From Streptomyces lienomycini (lineage in GTDB: Bacteria > Actinomycetota > Actinomycetes > Streptomycetales > Streptomycetaceae): a DNA stretch of 64,000 nt. Made by a program: the position numbers and the translations under genes. The DNA lies in the NCBI RefSeq assembly GCF_027947595.1, contig NZ_CP116257.1:2294001-2358000 (forward strand), in the 5' to 3' direction. Shown here piece after piece: positions 1 through 8,898 of the stretch. The notes below the pieces were generated by a model. It searched no databases, had not been told where the DNA came from, and saw nothing but the letters and a program-made list of their open reading frames with translations. Positions within the stretch are counted from its first letter, which is position 1. Each line of letters starts with the position of its first letter.

Positions 1-429
1 GGTGCCCAGGGTCATCCCGAGGACGTCCGCCTCGCCCGCCGCCGCACCGCACGCGACCTCGCCCCGCAGGAAGGCGTTGACGTCGTTGTCGAGGAAGGCG
101 GGGACGCCCAGCGCGGTACGCAGGGCGGCGGTCACGGGGAAACCGGCCCAGTCGGTGAACGAGTCGCTCGCCACCAGGATGTGACCGGAGGCCGCGTCGA
201 CCACTCCGGCCGCGCCCACCCCCACGGCGGCCAGCCGCCCCGGCGTACGCGCCCGTACGACCGTGAGCGCGTCGAGTGCCGCGGCGATCATCGCCCGGCC
301 GCCACAACCGGCCGGAGTGGCCGTCTCCGCGCGGTCGAGCACCGTCAGTTCCTCGTCGCAGAGCACCACCTGGGTGGTGGTGCCCCCGATGTCGACCCCG
401 GCGAAGACCGGGGCGTCGTGACCCCTCAC
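1..429 (-). CDS. ROK-family sugar kinase-like protein (3' end cut by window edge)
   Basis: Only the N-terminal 143 residues lie in the window. They show the ROK/actin-like ATPase fold: an N-terminal phosphate motif (DIGGTTT), a GVGAAGVVD segment and the DNDVNA motif whose first Asp is the catalytic base in ROK glucokinases and N-acetylglucosamine kinases. The GTG start overlaps the stop of the upstream ABC ATPase gene by 4 bp, so it is translationally coupled and is the last visible gene of the peptide-transport operon. A hexose or amino-sugar substrate is the family norm; which one is not visible. Its linkage to a peptide importer and an M81 peptidase suggests a ligand with both peptide and sugar parts, but that is inference. 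Confidence 0.85.
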   Translation of the reverse strand, partial: MRGHDAPVFAGVDIGGTTTQVVLCDEELTVLDRAETATPAGCGGRAMIAAALDALTVVRARTPGRLAAVGVGAAGVVDAASGHILVASDSFTDWAGFPVTAALRTALGVPAFLDNDVNAFLRGEVACGAAAGEADVLGMTLGT

Positions 430-2147
430 CCCTGCTCCTCCGTCCGCCCCGCGGCGAGGGTCGCCAGGCGCTCCGCCCTGCGGCCGCGCTGGACCACGGG
501 GTCGGGCACGGGCACCGCCGCCAGCAGACGCCGGGTGTAGTCGGTCTCCGGGTGCAGCAGCGTCGCCGACGTGAGCCCCTGCTCCTCCGCCCGTCCCGCC
601 CGCATCACGACCACCCGGCGCGCGAACTGCTGCACGACGGCCAGGTCGTGGGAGACGAAGAGGCAGGCGAAGCCCAGCTCCTCCTGCAGTTCGCCGATCA
701 CTTCGAGGACCGCCTCCTGCACGCTCACGTCCAGGGCGCTGGTGGGTTCGTCCGCCACCAGCAGCCGCGGTTCGAGGACCAGGGCGCGGGCGAGGCTCAC
801 GCGCTGGCGCTGACCGCCGGACAGCTCGCGCGGCGCCCGCCGGGCCACCTCCCGCGGCAGCCTGACCCGGTCGAGGACGTCGCCGACCAGGGACTCCCGT
901 TCCCTGCCGGACAGTCGCCCGCGGTGCACCCGCAGCGGTTCGGCGACGCACTCGCCGACCGTCATACGGGGATCGAGCGAGGCGACCGGGTCCTGGAGGA
1001 CGACGCCGATGCCCGCGCGCAGCGCACGCCGCGCCCGCGCACGGGTGCGGGCCAGGTCGGCGCCGAACAGCGTCACGGAGCCGGCCGTCGGGGCGATCAG
1101 ACCGAGCGCCACCCGGGAGGCGGTGGACTTCCCGGAGCCCGACTCGCCCACCAGGCCGAGGGTCTCCCCGGGGTGGACGGCGAGGGAGACACCCTTCAGG
1201 GCGTGCACCGCGTGCTTCCCGCGGCCGAAGACCACGGAGACGTCCCTGAGTTCCACCGCCGGTTCTCCGGCCGGTGCGGCGTCGGCCTCCCGCGCCCGCC
1301 GCCCACCGGGCCCGTCGGCCTCGGCGACCGAGAGCCGCGGTACGGCGGACAGCAGTCGCCTGGTGTAGTCGTGCGAAGGGCGCAGCAGTACGTCGTCCAC
1401 GGGTCCGGTCTCCACGATGGCGCCCTGGTACATCACCGCGACCCGGTCGGCGAAGTCCGCGACGACGCCCATGTTGTGGGTGACCAGGAGGACCCCCGTG
1501 CCGGTCTCCGCGGCCAGTCGCCGCAGCAGGTCGAGGATCTCGGCCTGCACGGTCACGTCGAGCGCGGTGGTGGGTTCGTCGGCGATCAGCAGCGCCGGTT
1601 CGTTGGCGATGGCCATGGCGATGACGACGCGCTGGCGCTGGCCGCCGGAGAGCTGGAACGGGTAGGAGCGGGCCCGCTGCTCCGGCTCGGGGATGCCGAC
1701 GCGGCGGAGCAGTTCGACGGCGCGCGCGGCGGCGTCCGCCGCGGACACCCGACGGTGGTTGCGGATGACCTCGGCGATCTGCTTGCCGACCCGGGTGAGC
1801 GGGTCGAGCGCGGTGGCCGGCTCCTGGAACACCATGGAGACGGTCGATCCGCGCAGCCGGGACAGCTGTTCCTCGTCGGCGCCGACGATGTCGGTGCCGT
1901 CGACGACGGCCGTTCCGGTGGCGCGGGCGTTGCCGGCGAGCAGCCCCATGGCGGCCAGCGCGACGGTGGACTTGCCCGAGCCGGACTCGCCGACCAGGGC
2001 GAGCGTCTCGCCGGGCGCGACGTGCAGGGACACGCCGCGCACGGCCCGCACCGTGCCGGTCTCCGTGGTGAAGACGACGCCCAGGTCGTCGAGGTCGAGG
2101 ATGTGGTCCCCGGCGGCGGCAGCGGCCGGTCGTCGAACGGCGCTCAT
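426..2147 (-). CDS. Dipeptide/oligopeptide ABC transporter, double ATP-binding protein
   Basis: This 573-residue protein carries two complete ATPase domains, corresponding to a fused DppD/OppD and DppF/OppF pair. Each half has a Walker A (GESGSGKST, first at residues 53-61, second near 350), an LSGGQRQR signature and a Walker B followed by DEPT. Acidic residues around 460-490 mark the linker and second-domain surface. It would power the two permeases encoded just upstream. The ATG start overlaps the upstream permease stop (ATGA), and its own stop overlaps the kinase start, so the operon order is binding protein, DppB-like, DppC-like, ATPase, kinase. Reading starts further upstream would run into the permease gene and are rejected. 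Confidence 0.93.
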   Translation of the reverse strand: MSAVRRPAAAAAGDHILDLDDLGVVFTTETGTVRAVRGVSLHVAPGETLALVGESGSGKSTVALAAMGLLAGNARATGTAVVDGTDIVGADEEQLSRLRGSTVSMVFQEPATALDPLTRVGKQIAEVIRNHRRVSAADAAARAVELLRRVGIPEPEQRARSYPFQLSGGQRQRVVIAMAIANEPALLIADEPTTALDVTVQAEILDLLRRLAAETGTGVLLVTHNMGVVADFADRVAVMYQGAIVETGPVDDVLLRPSHDYTRRLLSAVPRLSVAEADGPGGRRAREADAAPAGEPAVELRDVSVVFGRGKHAVHALKGVSLAVHPGETLGLVGESGSGKSTASRVALGLIAPTAGSVTLFGADLARTRARARRALRAGIGVVLQDPVASLDPRMTVGECVAEPLRVHRGRLSGRERESLVGDVLDRVRLPREVARRAPRELSGGQRQRVSLARALVLEPRLLVADEPTSALDVSVQEAVLEVIGELQEELGFACLFVSHDLAVVQQFARRVVVMRAGRAEEQGLTSATLLHPETDYTRRLLAAVPVPDPVVQRGRRAERLATLAAGRTEEQG

Positions 2148-3037
2148 GCGCGCCCCCTCACGTCGAATGCGTCCCGGAGCCCGTCTCCGATCGCGTTGAA
2201 CGCCCACACCACCAGGATGATGGCGAGGCCGGGCGGCACGATCAGCCACCAGTAGCCCGAGTACGCGGCGGTCATGCCCGAGGAGAGCATGCCGCCCCAG
2301 TCGGTGGACGGGGGCTGGACGCCCAGGCCCAGGTAGGAGACGTAGGCCACCAGCAGGATCGCGTCGGCGATCTGGAAGGTGGCCGCCACGATGACGGTCG
2401 ACACCGAGTTCGGCAGGATGTGCCGCGTGATGGCGCGGGTGTGACCGCCGCCGATCGCGCGGAGGGTGAGGACGAAGTCCCGGTTCTTCAGCGTCAGGGT
2501 CTCCGCCCGCACCAGCCGGGAGGGCACGAGCCAGGAGATGAGGCCCAGGATGACGACGAGACCGGTCAGGTCGGGGGTGGTGATCGCGGAGACCACCAGC
2601 AGGATGAACAGGGCGGGGATGGCGATGCCCGCGTCCACCACGCGCATCATGACCGCGTCGATCCAGCCGCCCGCGTAACCGGCCGCGGCGCCCCACAGGG
2701 TGCCGATGACCGTGGCGAGGACACCGGCCGACAGACCGACGATCAGCGAGACCTTGCCGCCGTACATCAGCCGGCCCAGCTCGTCGTGGCCGACCGCGTC
2801 GGTGCCGAGCCAGTGGGAGCCGCTGGGCGACTGGTTGACCTGCTGGAGCAGCGTGTGGGTCTGGTCGGTGGAGTAGAGCAGCGGCCCCACGAAGCAGAAC
2901 AGCACGAAGAAGACCACGACACCCAGCCCCACCACGGCGAGGCGGTTGCGCAGGAAGCGGCGGACCGCCAGCCGGGCGCCGGATGCGGCGCGCTCGGGCT
3001 TCGCGGCGAGCGCGTCCAGGGAGGTGAGGGAACTCAT
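2144..3037 (-). CDS. ABC transporter permease, DppC/OppC type
   Basis: A 297-residue inner-membrane permease of the binding-protein-dependent peptide transport family. A short cytoplasmic N-terminus is followed by a first membrane segment (about residues 30-52, LAVVGLGVVVFFVLF), an extracytoplasmic loop, and five further segments. The cytoplasmic EAA-type loop that docks with the ATPase is seen as the RAIGGGHTRAITRHILPN stretch. The N-terminal OppC-type domain and the DWGGML motif near the C-terminus are typical of DppC. The gene is coupled by 4-bp overlaps to the DppB-like gene upstream and the ATPase gene downstream. The substrate cannot be read from the permease. Confidence 0.92.
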   Translation of the reverse strand: MSSLTSLDALAAKPERAASGARLAVRRFLRNRLAVVGLGVVVFFVLFCFVGPLLYSTDQTHTLLQQVNQSPSGSHWLGTDAVGHDELGRLMYGGKVSLIVGLSAGVLATVIGTLWGAAAGYAGGWIDAVMMRVVDAGIAIPALFILLVVSAITTPDLTGLVVILGLISWLVPSRLVRAETLTLKNRDFVLTLRAIGGGHTRAITRHILPNSVSTVIVAATFQIADAILLVAYVSYLGLGVQPPSTDWGGMLSSGMTAAYSGYWWLIVPPGLAIILVVWAFNAIGDGLRDAFDVRGRA

Positions 3038-3993
3038 GACCGGCCTGCCTTCACTCGGGGGTCGACGACGCGTTGCAGGACGTCGGCCAGGAGCGTTCCG
3101 GTCACCGTGGCGATCGAGATGACCAGGACGCATCCCAGCAGCACGGGATAGTCGGAGGACTGGGCGGCGGTCCAGAACAGCAGACCCATCCCGGGGTAGT
3201 TGAAGAGTTGCTCCACCACCAGCGCACCACCGAAGAGGACCGGTATGTAGTAGCCGAGCATGGCGATCACCGGGGTCAGCGAGTTGCGGAAGACGTGCCG
3301 CGTGAGGATGGCCCGGGGGCGGGAGCCGCCGGCCCGCGCCGTGCGCACGTAGTCCTCGGTGAGGTTCTCCAGCGTGGCCGAGCGCATGTAGCGGCTGAAG
3401 ACGGCGACCATCGTGGCCGCGCCGGCCACCACCGGCAGGACCAGTCCCTGCGGTTGGGAGAGGACGTCGGCGACGCTGTTGCCCTGGGGTGCCTGGGCCG
3501 GGAACCAGGGCAGGACCTGGCTGAAGACGAGGACCAGGATCAGCCCGAGGAAGTACACGGGAGTGGAGTAGGCGATGAAGCTGAGCGTGGTGATGACGTA
3601 GTCGACCGGCTTGTTGCGGCGCACGGCCTGCCACACGCCGAGCGGCACCGCGAACAGCAGGCCGATGACCGCCGACAGGACGGTCAGCAGCAGCGTCTTG
3701 GGCAGCCGTTCGGTGATCAGCTGGGAGACGGGTTCGTTGAGGGTGTAGGACATGCCGAGATCGCCGTGGATCAGCTGGTTCAGGTAGTACACGTACTGAA
3801 CCGGCAGGGGCTTGTCGAGCCCCTGTTCGTGGTTGAACGCGGTGATCTGCGAGGCGGTGGCCTGGGGGCCGAGGATGCCGCGGGCGGGGCCCCCGGGGAG
3901 GGCGTGCAGCAGGCAGAACACCACGACGGTCACGAGGAGGACCACCGCCAGGGCCTGCAGGACACGCCTGATCAGGAAGGAGTATGTGCTCAT
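3034..3993 (-). CDS. ABC transporter permease, DppB/OppB type
   Basis: A 319-residue integral membrane permease. The first membrane segment at residues 10-30 is followed by the family's LPGGP motif, then a large periplasmic-side region and five more helices. The docking loop TARAGGSRPRAILTRHVFRNS matches the EAA motif of DppB-type proteins. It pairs with the DppC-like product. A 61-bp gap separates it from the binding-protein gene upstream, and its stop overlaps the next start. Family assignment is firm; the transported peptide class is not shown. Confidence 0.92.
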   Translation of the reverse strand: MSTYSFLIRRVLQALAVVLLVTVVVFCLLHALPGGPARGILGPQATASQITAFNHEQGLDKPLPVQYVYYLNQLIHGDLGMSYTLNEPVSQLITERLPKTLLLTVLSAVIGLLFAVPLGVWQAVRRNKPVDYVITTLSFIAYSTPVYFLGLILVLVFSQVLPWFPAQAPQGNSVADVLSQPQGLVLPVVAGAATMVAVFSRYMRSATLENLTEDYVRTARAGGSRPRAILTRHVFRNSLTPVIAMLGYYIPVLFGGALVVEQLFNYPGMGLLFWTAAQSSDYPVLLGCVLVISIATVTGTLLADVLQRVVDPRVKAGRS

Positions 3994-4054
3994 GGGTTTC
4001 CGGGTGGCTGGGTGGGGGCGGGGCAGCTGCGGGTGGGAGGGGCCGGGCGGGGGC

Positions 4055-5863
4055 TCACTCGGTCCACGCCCACATGGCGGGGTGGAAGTTGGCGAGGGAG
4101 TCCTGGGCGAAGCCGCCGAGCCCGTCCCTGATCACGGAGACCTGGTAGTCGGGCTCGGGGAGCCAGACCACGGGCAGGTCCTCGGCGAGGGCGGTTCCGT
4201 AGGCGGGCATGGCGTCGGGGGAGGAGGAGGTGGTGGTCCGGTCGATCAGCTGGTCCACCTCGGGGTTGGAGTAGCCGCCGAAGTTGGAACCGCCGCCGCT
4301 CGCGAAGAGGGCGTCACCGCTGGGGTAGGCGGGGAAGTACCAACTGCCCGCGCTGCCGAAGAAGGAGAGCTGCCACGTGCAGGCGGGGTCGTCCTGTTCG
4401 CACTGGCCGGTCTGCGAGAGGACCGAGTTGACCGGCGCGGTCTTGATGTCGAAGTCGATGCCGGTCTCCTCGAAGGAGGACTGCAGGGCGCTCATCATGT
4501 TGTCCGTCTCGGTGGAGCCGGACTGGGCGAGCACCCGCATCCTGAACTCGGTGCCCTTCTCGACGCCCCGGCCGCAGTGCCCCTCGCCCTCGCCCGGTGA
4601 GGTGCACACCATGGTGCCGTCCTCCGGGGTCCAGCCGTGGTCCGTCAGCAGTTTCCGCGCCCTGGAGTTGGAGAACGGGTACGGCTCGGCCTTCTGCTCG
4701 TCCGAGAGGAAGGCGGACGCCTGCCCCTGCGGGACGGGGCCGTAGGTCGGCTCCGCGGTGCCGTTGTAGAGGACCTCGGACAGGGTCTTCTGGTCGACGG
4801 ACATCTGGATGGCCTGCCGGGCGTACAACTGCCGGAAGACCGCGCCCATCTCCGGGTTGTTGAAGTTGTACGGCATGTAGGTCACCGCCCAGCCGGACCA
4901 CCGCTCGACGTGGTAGCCGAGGTCCGTGAAGGACTTCTTGATCCCGAGGTCGGAGGCCCTGATGTAGCCGTAGTCGACGGTGCCGGCCCGCAGCGCGTTC
5001 TCCTCGGCGGCCACGGTGGTGAAGGACAGCAGGTTGATCTGCTCGACGTGGGCCGCGCCCCCGCCGTCGTACTTCTCGTTCTCGATCAGCTCGACCCTGC
5101 CCGACGTGGAGAACGACTTGAGCGTGTACGGCCCGCTGACCGTCTTCCACAGCGGGTCGCTCGCGTAGCGGGAGATCTTCTTGCCGGCGTCGATCAGGTA
5201 CGTCCAGACCTTCTTGGCGCCCTCCGGGCTGCGGTCGAGGTCGGAGACGGCGCCGTCGTCGCCGGTCTTGTCCCACACGTGCTGGGGCATCGGGCGGATC
5301 ATGCTCAGCTCGTTGGCGAGCATCCACTGCTGGTTGTAGGCCCGGTCGAAGTCGAGCGTGAAGTGCCGGTCGTCGATCGTCCTGAAGGAGGTCCAGGTGT
5401 CCGGCGCCTTGCCCGGGCTGTAACTGGCCCAGGACTTCTTGTTCTCCCTGACCAGGTTGAACCAGAACTCGACGTCCCGGGAGGTGACCGGCTCGCCGTC
5501 GCTCCAGTGCCGGTCGCCGAGGGTGATGGTGACGCTTCTGTCGTCCGCGGCGAACTTCGCGTCCGTCGCCAGCGAGTTGTCCTTGTTCCAGCCGATCTCG
5601 CCGGTGGAGCCGTCGTAGGCGATCAGGGGCTCCCAGATGGACTGGGATATGGACGCGTTGTTGGTGTTGAGGTGCCCCGGTGTCCCGATCGGGACGATCC
5701 AGTTGGGGGTGAAGTTCGCCGGGAGGGCGTAGTTGATCTCGTCCTTCGAGCCGGCGGGGGCCGAGACGCCGCCCGCGCAGCCGCTGAGCAGCACGCCCAC
5801 GGCCGCGCCTGCGCCGACGACGAGCGCCCGGCGTCGGCGTGTCGCTGTGCGAGCAGGGGACAT
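4055..5863 (-). CDS. Extracellular solute-binding lipoprotein, family 5 (peptide ABC importer)
   Basis: This 602-residue protein starts with an arginine-rich signal peptide (four consecutive Arg at residues 9-12), a hydrophobic core and a lipobox LLSGC with Cys29, so it should be exported and lipid-anchored. The rest is a family 5 solute-binding protein: ISQSIWEPLIAYDG near the N-terminus, the domain I/II hinge, and a long C-terminal lobe. The family binds oligopeptides, dipeptides, nickel or some oligosaccharides. It heads the minus-strand operon, and its divergent promoter region faces the ROK regulator, the most likely local controller. The 602-residue length is slightly above the family's usual 530-580. 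Confidence 0.92.
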   Translation of the reverse strand: MSPARTATRRRRALVVGAGAAVGVLLSGCAGGVSAPAGSKDEINYALPANFTPNWIVPIGTPGHLNTNNASISQSIWEPLIAYDGSTGEIGWNKDNSLATDAKFAADDRSVTITLGDRHWSDGEPVTSRDVEFWFNLVRENKKSWASYSPGKAPDTWTSFRTIDDRHFTLDFDRAYNQQWMLANELSMIRPMPQHVWDKTGDDGAVSDLDRSPEGAKKVWTYLIDAGKKISRYASDPLWKTVSGPYTLKSFSTSGRVELIENEKYDGGGAAHVEQINLLSFTTVAAEENALRAGTVDYGYIRASDLGIKKSFTDLGYHVERWSGWAVTYMPYNFNNPEMGAVFRQLYARQAIQMSVDQKTLSEVLYNGTAEPTYGPVPQGQASAFLSDEQKAEPYPFSNSRARKLLTDHGWTPEDGTMVCTSPGEGEGHCGRGVEKGTEFRMRVLAQSGSTETDNMMSALQSSFEETGIDFDIKTAPVNSVLSQTGQCEQDDPACTWQLSFFGSAGSWYFPAYPSGDALFASGGGSNFGGYSNPEVDQLIDRTTTSSSPDAMPAYGTALAEDLPVVWLPEPDYQVSVIRDGLGGFAQDSLANFHPAMWAWTE

Positions 5864-5915
5864 GTATCTCCTCCAGATGACAGGGGCCTGCGCGGCGAAT
5901 GTGGGTGTAGAGGTC

Positions 5916-5944
5916 AGCTAACGCCTGACTCGGTGGATGCACAA
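5916..5944 (-). promoter_or_regulatory. Candidate promoter for the peptide-transport operon
   Basis: Read on the minus strand, TTGTGC and TTAGCT are separated by 17 bases, a fair match to a vegetative -35/-10 pair, about 55 bases upstream of the ATG of the binding-protein gene. The assignment is by eye only. Confidence 0.3.
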
Positions 5945-5948
5945 ACAA

Positions 5949-5963
5949 AGTTGCGTAACAACT
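5949..5963. promoter_or_regulatory. Candidate ROK-repressor operator (inverted repeat)
   Basis: A perfect inverted repeat AGTTG-CGTAA-CAACT sits in the 231-bp divergent region between the binding-protein gene and the ROK regulator. It lies immediately upstream of the candidate -35 of the transport operon, in a locally AT-rich patch that stands out from the GC-rich surroundings. This is where a pathway-specific repressor would be expected to bind, but the link to the ROK protein is inferred from position. Confidence 0.4.
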
Positions 5964-6094
5964 AAGTATCTCCGTTTCTGAAAAAAGTCCGGACGTTGTC
6001 GCTGTCGCGAAACGCTGCGCTGATCGCCATTCACGGGACGGCGTTTCAGGCGTACTGTCTGCATCGGACCGACCATGGGGAAGTAAGCACGTTC

Positions 6095-7315
6095 ATGAAT
6101 GAAATAAGTACGCGGGGCCGGAGGACGGCGGGTACGTCCGCGCTGGCGGCGCGCGCCCTCGAACTCGTCGCCTCCGGCCGGGCGACCTCCCGGGCCCAGC
6201 TGGCCGAGCTGCTCGGCGCCGCGGCCTCCAGCGTCTCGGTGGCCGTGGCGCAGCTCGTGGAGCACGGCCTCGTCGCCGAGGAGGGGACCCAGTCCTCCAC
6301 CGGCGGACGCCCGCGCAAGGTGCTCAGACTCGGCGGTCAGGACGAGTTCGCCGTCGCCGCCGACCTCGGCGGCAGCCACGCCCGTGTCGGCGTGGTCCTG
6401 CCGGGCGGCGAGCTGCGCGACGTCTCCACCGTGCCGCTGGTGATCGCCGACGGCCCGCAGGCGGCCCTGACCGGGCTCGCCGCCACCCTGGAGGAGCTGG
6501 TCGAACGCCACGGCAGGTCACGCCTGCGCGGCGTCGGCCTCTCCCTGCCCGGCCCGGTCGACACCGCCACCGGACGCGTCGTGCAGCCCTCCCGCATGCC
6601 GGGATGGAACCGCTTCCCCGTCGAGTCCTGGCTGCGGGAGCGCTTCGCGGTCCCGGCCACCGCCGACAACGACGCCAACTGCATGGCCGTTGGCGAGCAC
6701 ACCGCCCGCCGGGGACGCCACCAGCAGGTGATCATGGTGAAGACGGGCACCGCGATCGGTGCCGCGGCCCTCGTCGACGGCCGGCTCTACCGCGGCGGCA
6801 CGGGCGCGGCCGGGGAGATCACCCACATCCGGATCGCCCGCGGCGACAACACGCCCTGCTCCTGCGGCAACACCGACTGCCTGGAGACGGTCGCCTCGGG
6901 CGCCGCACTCGTCCGGGTACTGCGGGAGGAGGGCGTCGACGTCGGCAGTGCCGAGGATGTGGTGCGGCTGGCCGCCGACGCGCACCCGGAAGCCAACCGG
7001 GCGGTGCGAAGGGCCGGGACCTACCTCGGTCAGGTGCTCGCGGCGAACGTCAACTTCTTCAACCCGGACGCCGTGTACCTGGGCGGCATCCTCTCCACCC
7101 TCGAACCGTTCGTCGCCGCCGTCCGCAGCCAGCTCTACGAGAGCTGCCACCCCCTGGTCACCGAGCACCTCGCCATCGAACGCGCCGTCCTCGGCGCCGA
7201 CGCCGGCCTCGTGGGCGCCGGACAGTTCGCCCTCCAGCGGGCGCTGGCGCAGGCCCTGCGCGAGGTCGGCGGAGCACAGGTGGACCCGGACCGGTTCCAG
7301 ACCCCCACCCCCTGA
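6095..7315 (+). CDS. ROK-family transcriptional regulator
   Basis: The 406-residue product has an N-terminal winged-helix DNA-binding domain (about residues 10-75, with RAQLAELLGAAASSVSVAVAQLVEHGLV as the recognition region) followed by a ROK sugar-kinase-like domain. The zinc-binding signature CSCGNTDCLE is intact, as in NagC/Mlc/XylR-type regulators. The ATG at 6095 is preferred because it places the winged helix at the normal distance from the N-terminus; an upstream in-frame extension has no family-like sequence. It is divergent from the peptide-transport operon and is followed 56 bp later by the M81 gene, so it probably represses one or both units until an effector binds the ROK domain. 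Confidence 0.9.
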   Translation: MNEISTRGRRTAGTSALAARALELVASGRATSRAQLAELLGAAASSVSVAVAQLVEHGLVAEEGTQSSTGGRPRKVLRLGGQDEFAVAADLGGSHARVGVVLPGGELRDVSTVPLVIADGPQAALTGLAATLEELVERHGRSRLRGVGLSLPGPVDTATGRVVQPSRMPGWNRFPVESWLRERFAVPATADNDANCMAVGEHTARRGRHQQVIMVKTGTAIGAAALVDGRLYRGGTGAAGEITHIRIARGDNTPCSCGNTDCLETVASGAALVRVLREEGVDVGSAEDVVRLAADAHPEANRAVRRAGTYLGQVLAANVNFFNPDAVYLGGILSTLEPFVAAVRSQLYESCHPLVTEHLAIERAVLGADAGLVGAGQFALQRALAQALREVGGAQVDPDRFQTPTP

Positions 7316-7371
7316 ACCCACACCACGCACCCGCGCACCACCCACGCACCCCCCCGCACGAACGAGGAGCC

Positions 7372-8898
7372 ATGTCGCACCCCAGCACCCCCTCCCGCCG
7401 CCGCCCCGTCATCGCCGTCGCCGGACTCGGCATCGAGTCGTCCACCTTCTCGCCCGCCCGCACCGAGGCCCCCGCCTTCCACCCCTCCCGCGGCCAGGCG
7501 GTCATGGACCGCTACCCGTTCCTCGCCGCGGGCGGGGAACTGCGCGAGGCGGCCGACTGGCACGGCGCCCTGGTCGGCAAGTCGCTGCCGGGCGGCACCG
7601 TCACCGCCGCGGCCTGGGAGGAACTCACCGGGGAACTCCTCACCCGGCTCGCCGCCCTGCCCCCGCTGGACGGCCTCTGGTTCGACATCCACGGAGCCAT
7701 GACCGTCGAGGGCGTCGACGACGCCGAGGCCGTACTGCTGGAGAGGGTGCGCTCCGTCGTCGGCGACGACGTGATCGTCTCCACCTCCATGGACCTGCAC
7801 GGCAACGTCTCCCGCGCCCTCGTCCACCGCAGCGACCTGATCACCTGCTACCGGATGGCGCCGCACGAGGACCACATGGAGACCAAGGAACGCGCCGTAC
7901 GCAACCTGCTGACCCACCTCGCCTCCGGCGCCCCCCGCCCGCTGAAGGCATGGGTGCCGGTACCCGTCCTGCTGGCCGGTGAGCAGACCTCCACCCGCAT
8001 CGAGCCCGCGAAGAGCGTGTACGGAGCCGTGCCCGGCGTCGAGGCGGGGGAAGGCGTGATCGACGCGGCGATCTGGGTCGGCTACGCCTGGGCGGACGAA
8101 CCCCGCAACCGGGCCGCGGTCGTCGTCACCGGCCACGACGAGCAGGCGGTCGCGGCGGGCGCCGAACGGCTGGCCCGCGGCTTCTGGGAAGCCCGCCACG
8201 ACTTCGACTTCGTCGCCCCCACCGGCACCTTCGACGACATCCTCGACGAGGCCCTGGCCGGCGAGCGACGCCCGTACTACGTCAGCGACACCGGCGACAA
8301 CCCGACCGCGGGCGGCGCCGGCGACGTGACCTGGGGCCTGACCCGGCTGCTCGCCCGCCCCGAGTTCCAGAAGGAGGACGGGCCGACCGTCCTGTACGCC
8401 TCGGTGCCCGGCCCCGAGGCCGTCCGGCACGCGGCCGAAGCGGGCGTCGGCGCCACGGTGACGGTGACGGCGGGCGCCGAGGTCGACGACCGCCACGCCG
8501 GACCCGTCACCCTCACCGGCGTCGTGCACGCCGTCCGCCTCGGCGACCGCGACGCGCGGACCGAGGCCGTGATACGCGTCGGCAGCGCCTACGTGATCCT
8601 CACCGAACTGCGCAAGCCCTACCACCACGAGCACGACTTCACCGACCTGGACCTCGACCCGCGCGGCGCCGACATCGTCGTCGTGAAGATCGGCTACCTG
8701 GAGCCCGAACTGTTCGCCATGTCCGCCGACTGGAAGATGGCCCTCACCCCGGGCGGCGTGGACCAGGACCTCGTCCGGCTCGGCCACCACCGCATCCACC
8801 GGCCCATGTTCCCCTTCGACCCCGCCATGGCCGACCCGGACCTGACCGCCCGCCTGATCCCCGCCGCCGACCAGCCGCTGACCGGGGCCGACGAGTGA
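7372..8898 (+). CDS. M81 family metallopeptidase (MlrC-like)
   Basis: A 508-residue protein matching the M81/MlrC family: an N-terminal GIESSTFSP motif, then FDIHGAM, SMDLHGNVS and CYRMAPHEDHMET, which carry the conserved His/Asp/Glu set predicted to bind zinc, and a C-terminal domain ending near the lysine/histidine-rich LGHHRIHRPMFPFD. MlrC of sphingomonads finishes degradation of linear microcystin peptides, but most relatives have unknown peptide or amide substrates. A GAGGAG ribosome site lies just upstream of the ATG. Placement behind a ROK repressor and opposite a peptide importer suggests that it cleaves the imported compound in the cytoplasm. It has no signal peptide. Confidence 0.88.
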   Translation: MSHPSTPSRRRPVIAVAGLGIESSTFSPARTEAPAFHPSRGQAVMDRYPFLAAGGELREAADWHGALVGKSLPGGTVTAAAWEELTGELLTRLAALPPLDGLWFDIHGAMTVEGVDDAEAVLLERVRSVVGDDVIVSTSMDLHGNVSRALVHRSDLITCYRMAPHEDHMETKERAVRNLLTHLASGAPRPLKAWVPVPVLLAGEQTSTRIEPAKSVYGAVPGVEAGEGVIDAAIWVGYAWADEPRNRAAVVVTGHDEQAVAAGAERLARGFWEARHDFDFVAPTGTFDDILDEALAGERRPYYVSDTGDNPTAGGAGDVTWGLTRLLARPEFQKEDGPTVLYASVPGPEAVRHAAEAGVGATVTVTAGAEVDDRHAGPVTLTGVVHAVRLGDRDARTEAVIRVGSAYVILTELRKPYHHEHDFTDLDLDPRGADIVVVKIGYLEPELFAMSADWKMALTPGGVDQDLVRLGHHRIHRPMFPFDPAMADPDLTARLIPAADQPLTGADE

